Source: Actinomycetes bacterium
GTDB taxonomy: Bacteria > Actinomycetota > Actinomycetes > Actinomycetales > Demequinaceae
DNA length: 16,306 nt
Direction: 5' to 3'
NCBI GenBank assembly: GCA_023428185.1
Contig: JAEYYZ010000220.1
Coordinates: forward strand, 1 to 16,306
The position numbers were made by a program, and so were the translations under genes. Shown one piece after another: positions 15,881 through 16,306 of this stretch. The notes under the pieces are model-generated. The model was not told where the DNA came from. It searched no databases and saw only the letters and a list, made by a program, of their open reading frames with translations. Each line of letters starts with the position of its first letter. Within the stretch, counting starts at the first letter, position 1.

Positions 15881-16306
15881 GTACTGCCTGCGCTGGTCAG
15901 GGCTGGGAATCTCTGCACCCTTGTACTCCACGGGGATGCCGCCAAGCGGGTAGTCCTTGCGTTGCGGGTGACCCACCCAGTCATCCGGCATCGCGATGCG
16001 AGCCAGCGACGGGTGGCCGTCAAAGATGATGCCAAAGAAGTCCCACGTCTCACGCTCGTGCCAGTTGTTCATGGGGTAAATCCCGGTGAGAGACGGAATG
16101 TGTGGGTCAGCCTCACTCACCGCCACTTCCACGCGGATGCGCCGGTTGTGCGTGATGGACTGCATCGGGTACACGGCGTGCAACTCTCTACCGGCATCGG
16201 CGGGGTAGTGCACGCCGTTCACGCCCAGGCACATTTCGAATCGCAAGTCTTGGTCGTCGCGCAAGTGTTGCGCCACCGCCAGTAAGTGGTCACGGGCGAT
16301 GTACAA
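15875..16306 (-). CDS. nuoC: NADH-quinone oxidoreductase subunit C, C-terminal part (start outside window)
   Basis: Connecting-module subunit (30-kDa type) that packs against NuoD. Only the last 143 codons are present; the frame remains open at the right edge and the first visible codon is TTG in mid-protein, so a substantial N-terminal part lies beyond 16306. The family signature is clear: ERETWDFFGIIFDGHP at about visible residues 84-99, followed by IAMPDDWVGHPQRKDYPL (about 103-120). The C-terminal residues are polar. It ends in TAG at 15877-15875, six bases before nuoD. The usual gene order predicts nuoB and nuoA further right. Confidence 0.95.
   Translation of the reverse strand: MYIARDHLLAVAQHLRDDQDLRFEMCLGVNGVHYPADAGRELHAVYPMQSITHNRRIRVEVAVSEADPHIPSLTGIYPMNNWHERETWDFFGIIFDGHPSLARIAMPDDWVGHPQRKDYPLGGIPVEYKGAEIPSPDQRRQYR

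Noticed and set aside
15185..16285. Plus-strand open frame of 366 codons opposite nuoD and nuoC
   Set aside because: Rich in His, Arg, Gln and Gly with no recognisable domain, and lies antisense to two highly conserved genes; typical by-product of codon bias in GC-rich DNA.

Overview
The window is almost gapless coding DNA of roughly 60% G+C. It looks like part of an actinobacterial chromosome. The evidence is actinobacterial-style sequence features in NuoD, NuoM, NuoN, NuoH and NuoK, the frequent GTG starts, and a long-chain polyprenyl diphosphate synthase (the kind that makes menaquinone tails) next to the nuo genes. Genus cannot be decided from the sequence alone; an order such as Micrococcales is a weak guess.

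Layout from left to right. Positions 1-846 (+) hold the 3' part of a RarD/EamA-type permease gene whose start lies left of the window. It converges on the far end of a long minus-strand operon that fills the rest of the window. Read in its own direction (right to left), this operon is nuoC (3' part only), nuoD, nuoE, nuoF, nuoG, nuoH, nuoI, nuoJ, nuoK, nuoL, nuoM, nuoN and then a polyprenyl diphosphate synthase gene. nuoA, nuoB, the start of nuoC and the operon promoter should lie beyond position 16306. No intergenic stretch exceeds 6 bases. Seven junctions are 4-base ATGA/GTGA overlaps, one is an 8-base overlap, one is TAATG, one is an exact abutment, and two are gaps of 3 and 6 bases.

How the genes work together. 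NuoE, NuoF and NuoG form the NADH-oxidising module (FMN and several Fe-S clusters). NuoC, NuoD and NuoI, with NuoB outside the window, form the connecting module that carries electrons to quinone. NuoH, NuoJ, NuoK, NuoL, NuoM and NuoN (with NuoA) form the proton-pumping membrane arm. The terminal gene probably makes the isoprenoid tail of the menaquinone that this complex reduces. No RNA genes, mobile elements, CRISPR arrays, long repeats or clear terminators were seen.

This is an ordinary, well-understood respiratory operon and I did not find a new system. The points worth a second look are a NuoG that has lost all four cysteines of the off-pathway N7 Fe-S site, a palindromic CTAG that gives stop codons to both converging genes, and the TAATG junction that ties the quinone-tail enzyme to nuoN without an obvious ribosome binding site.
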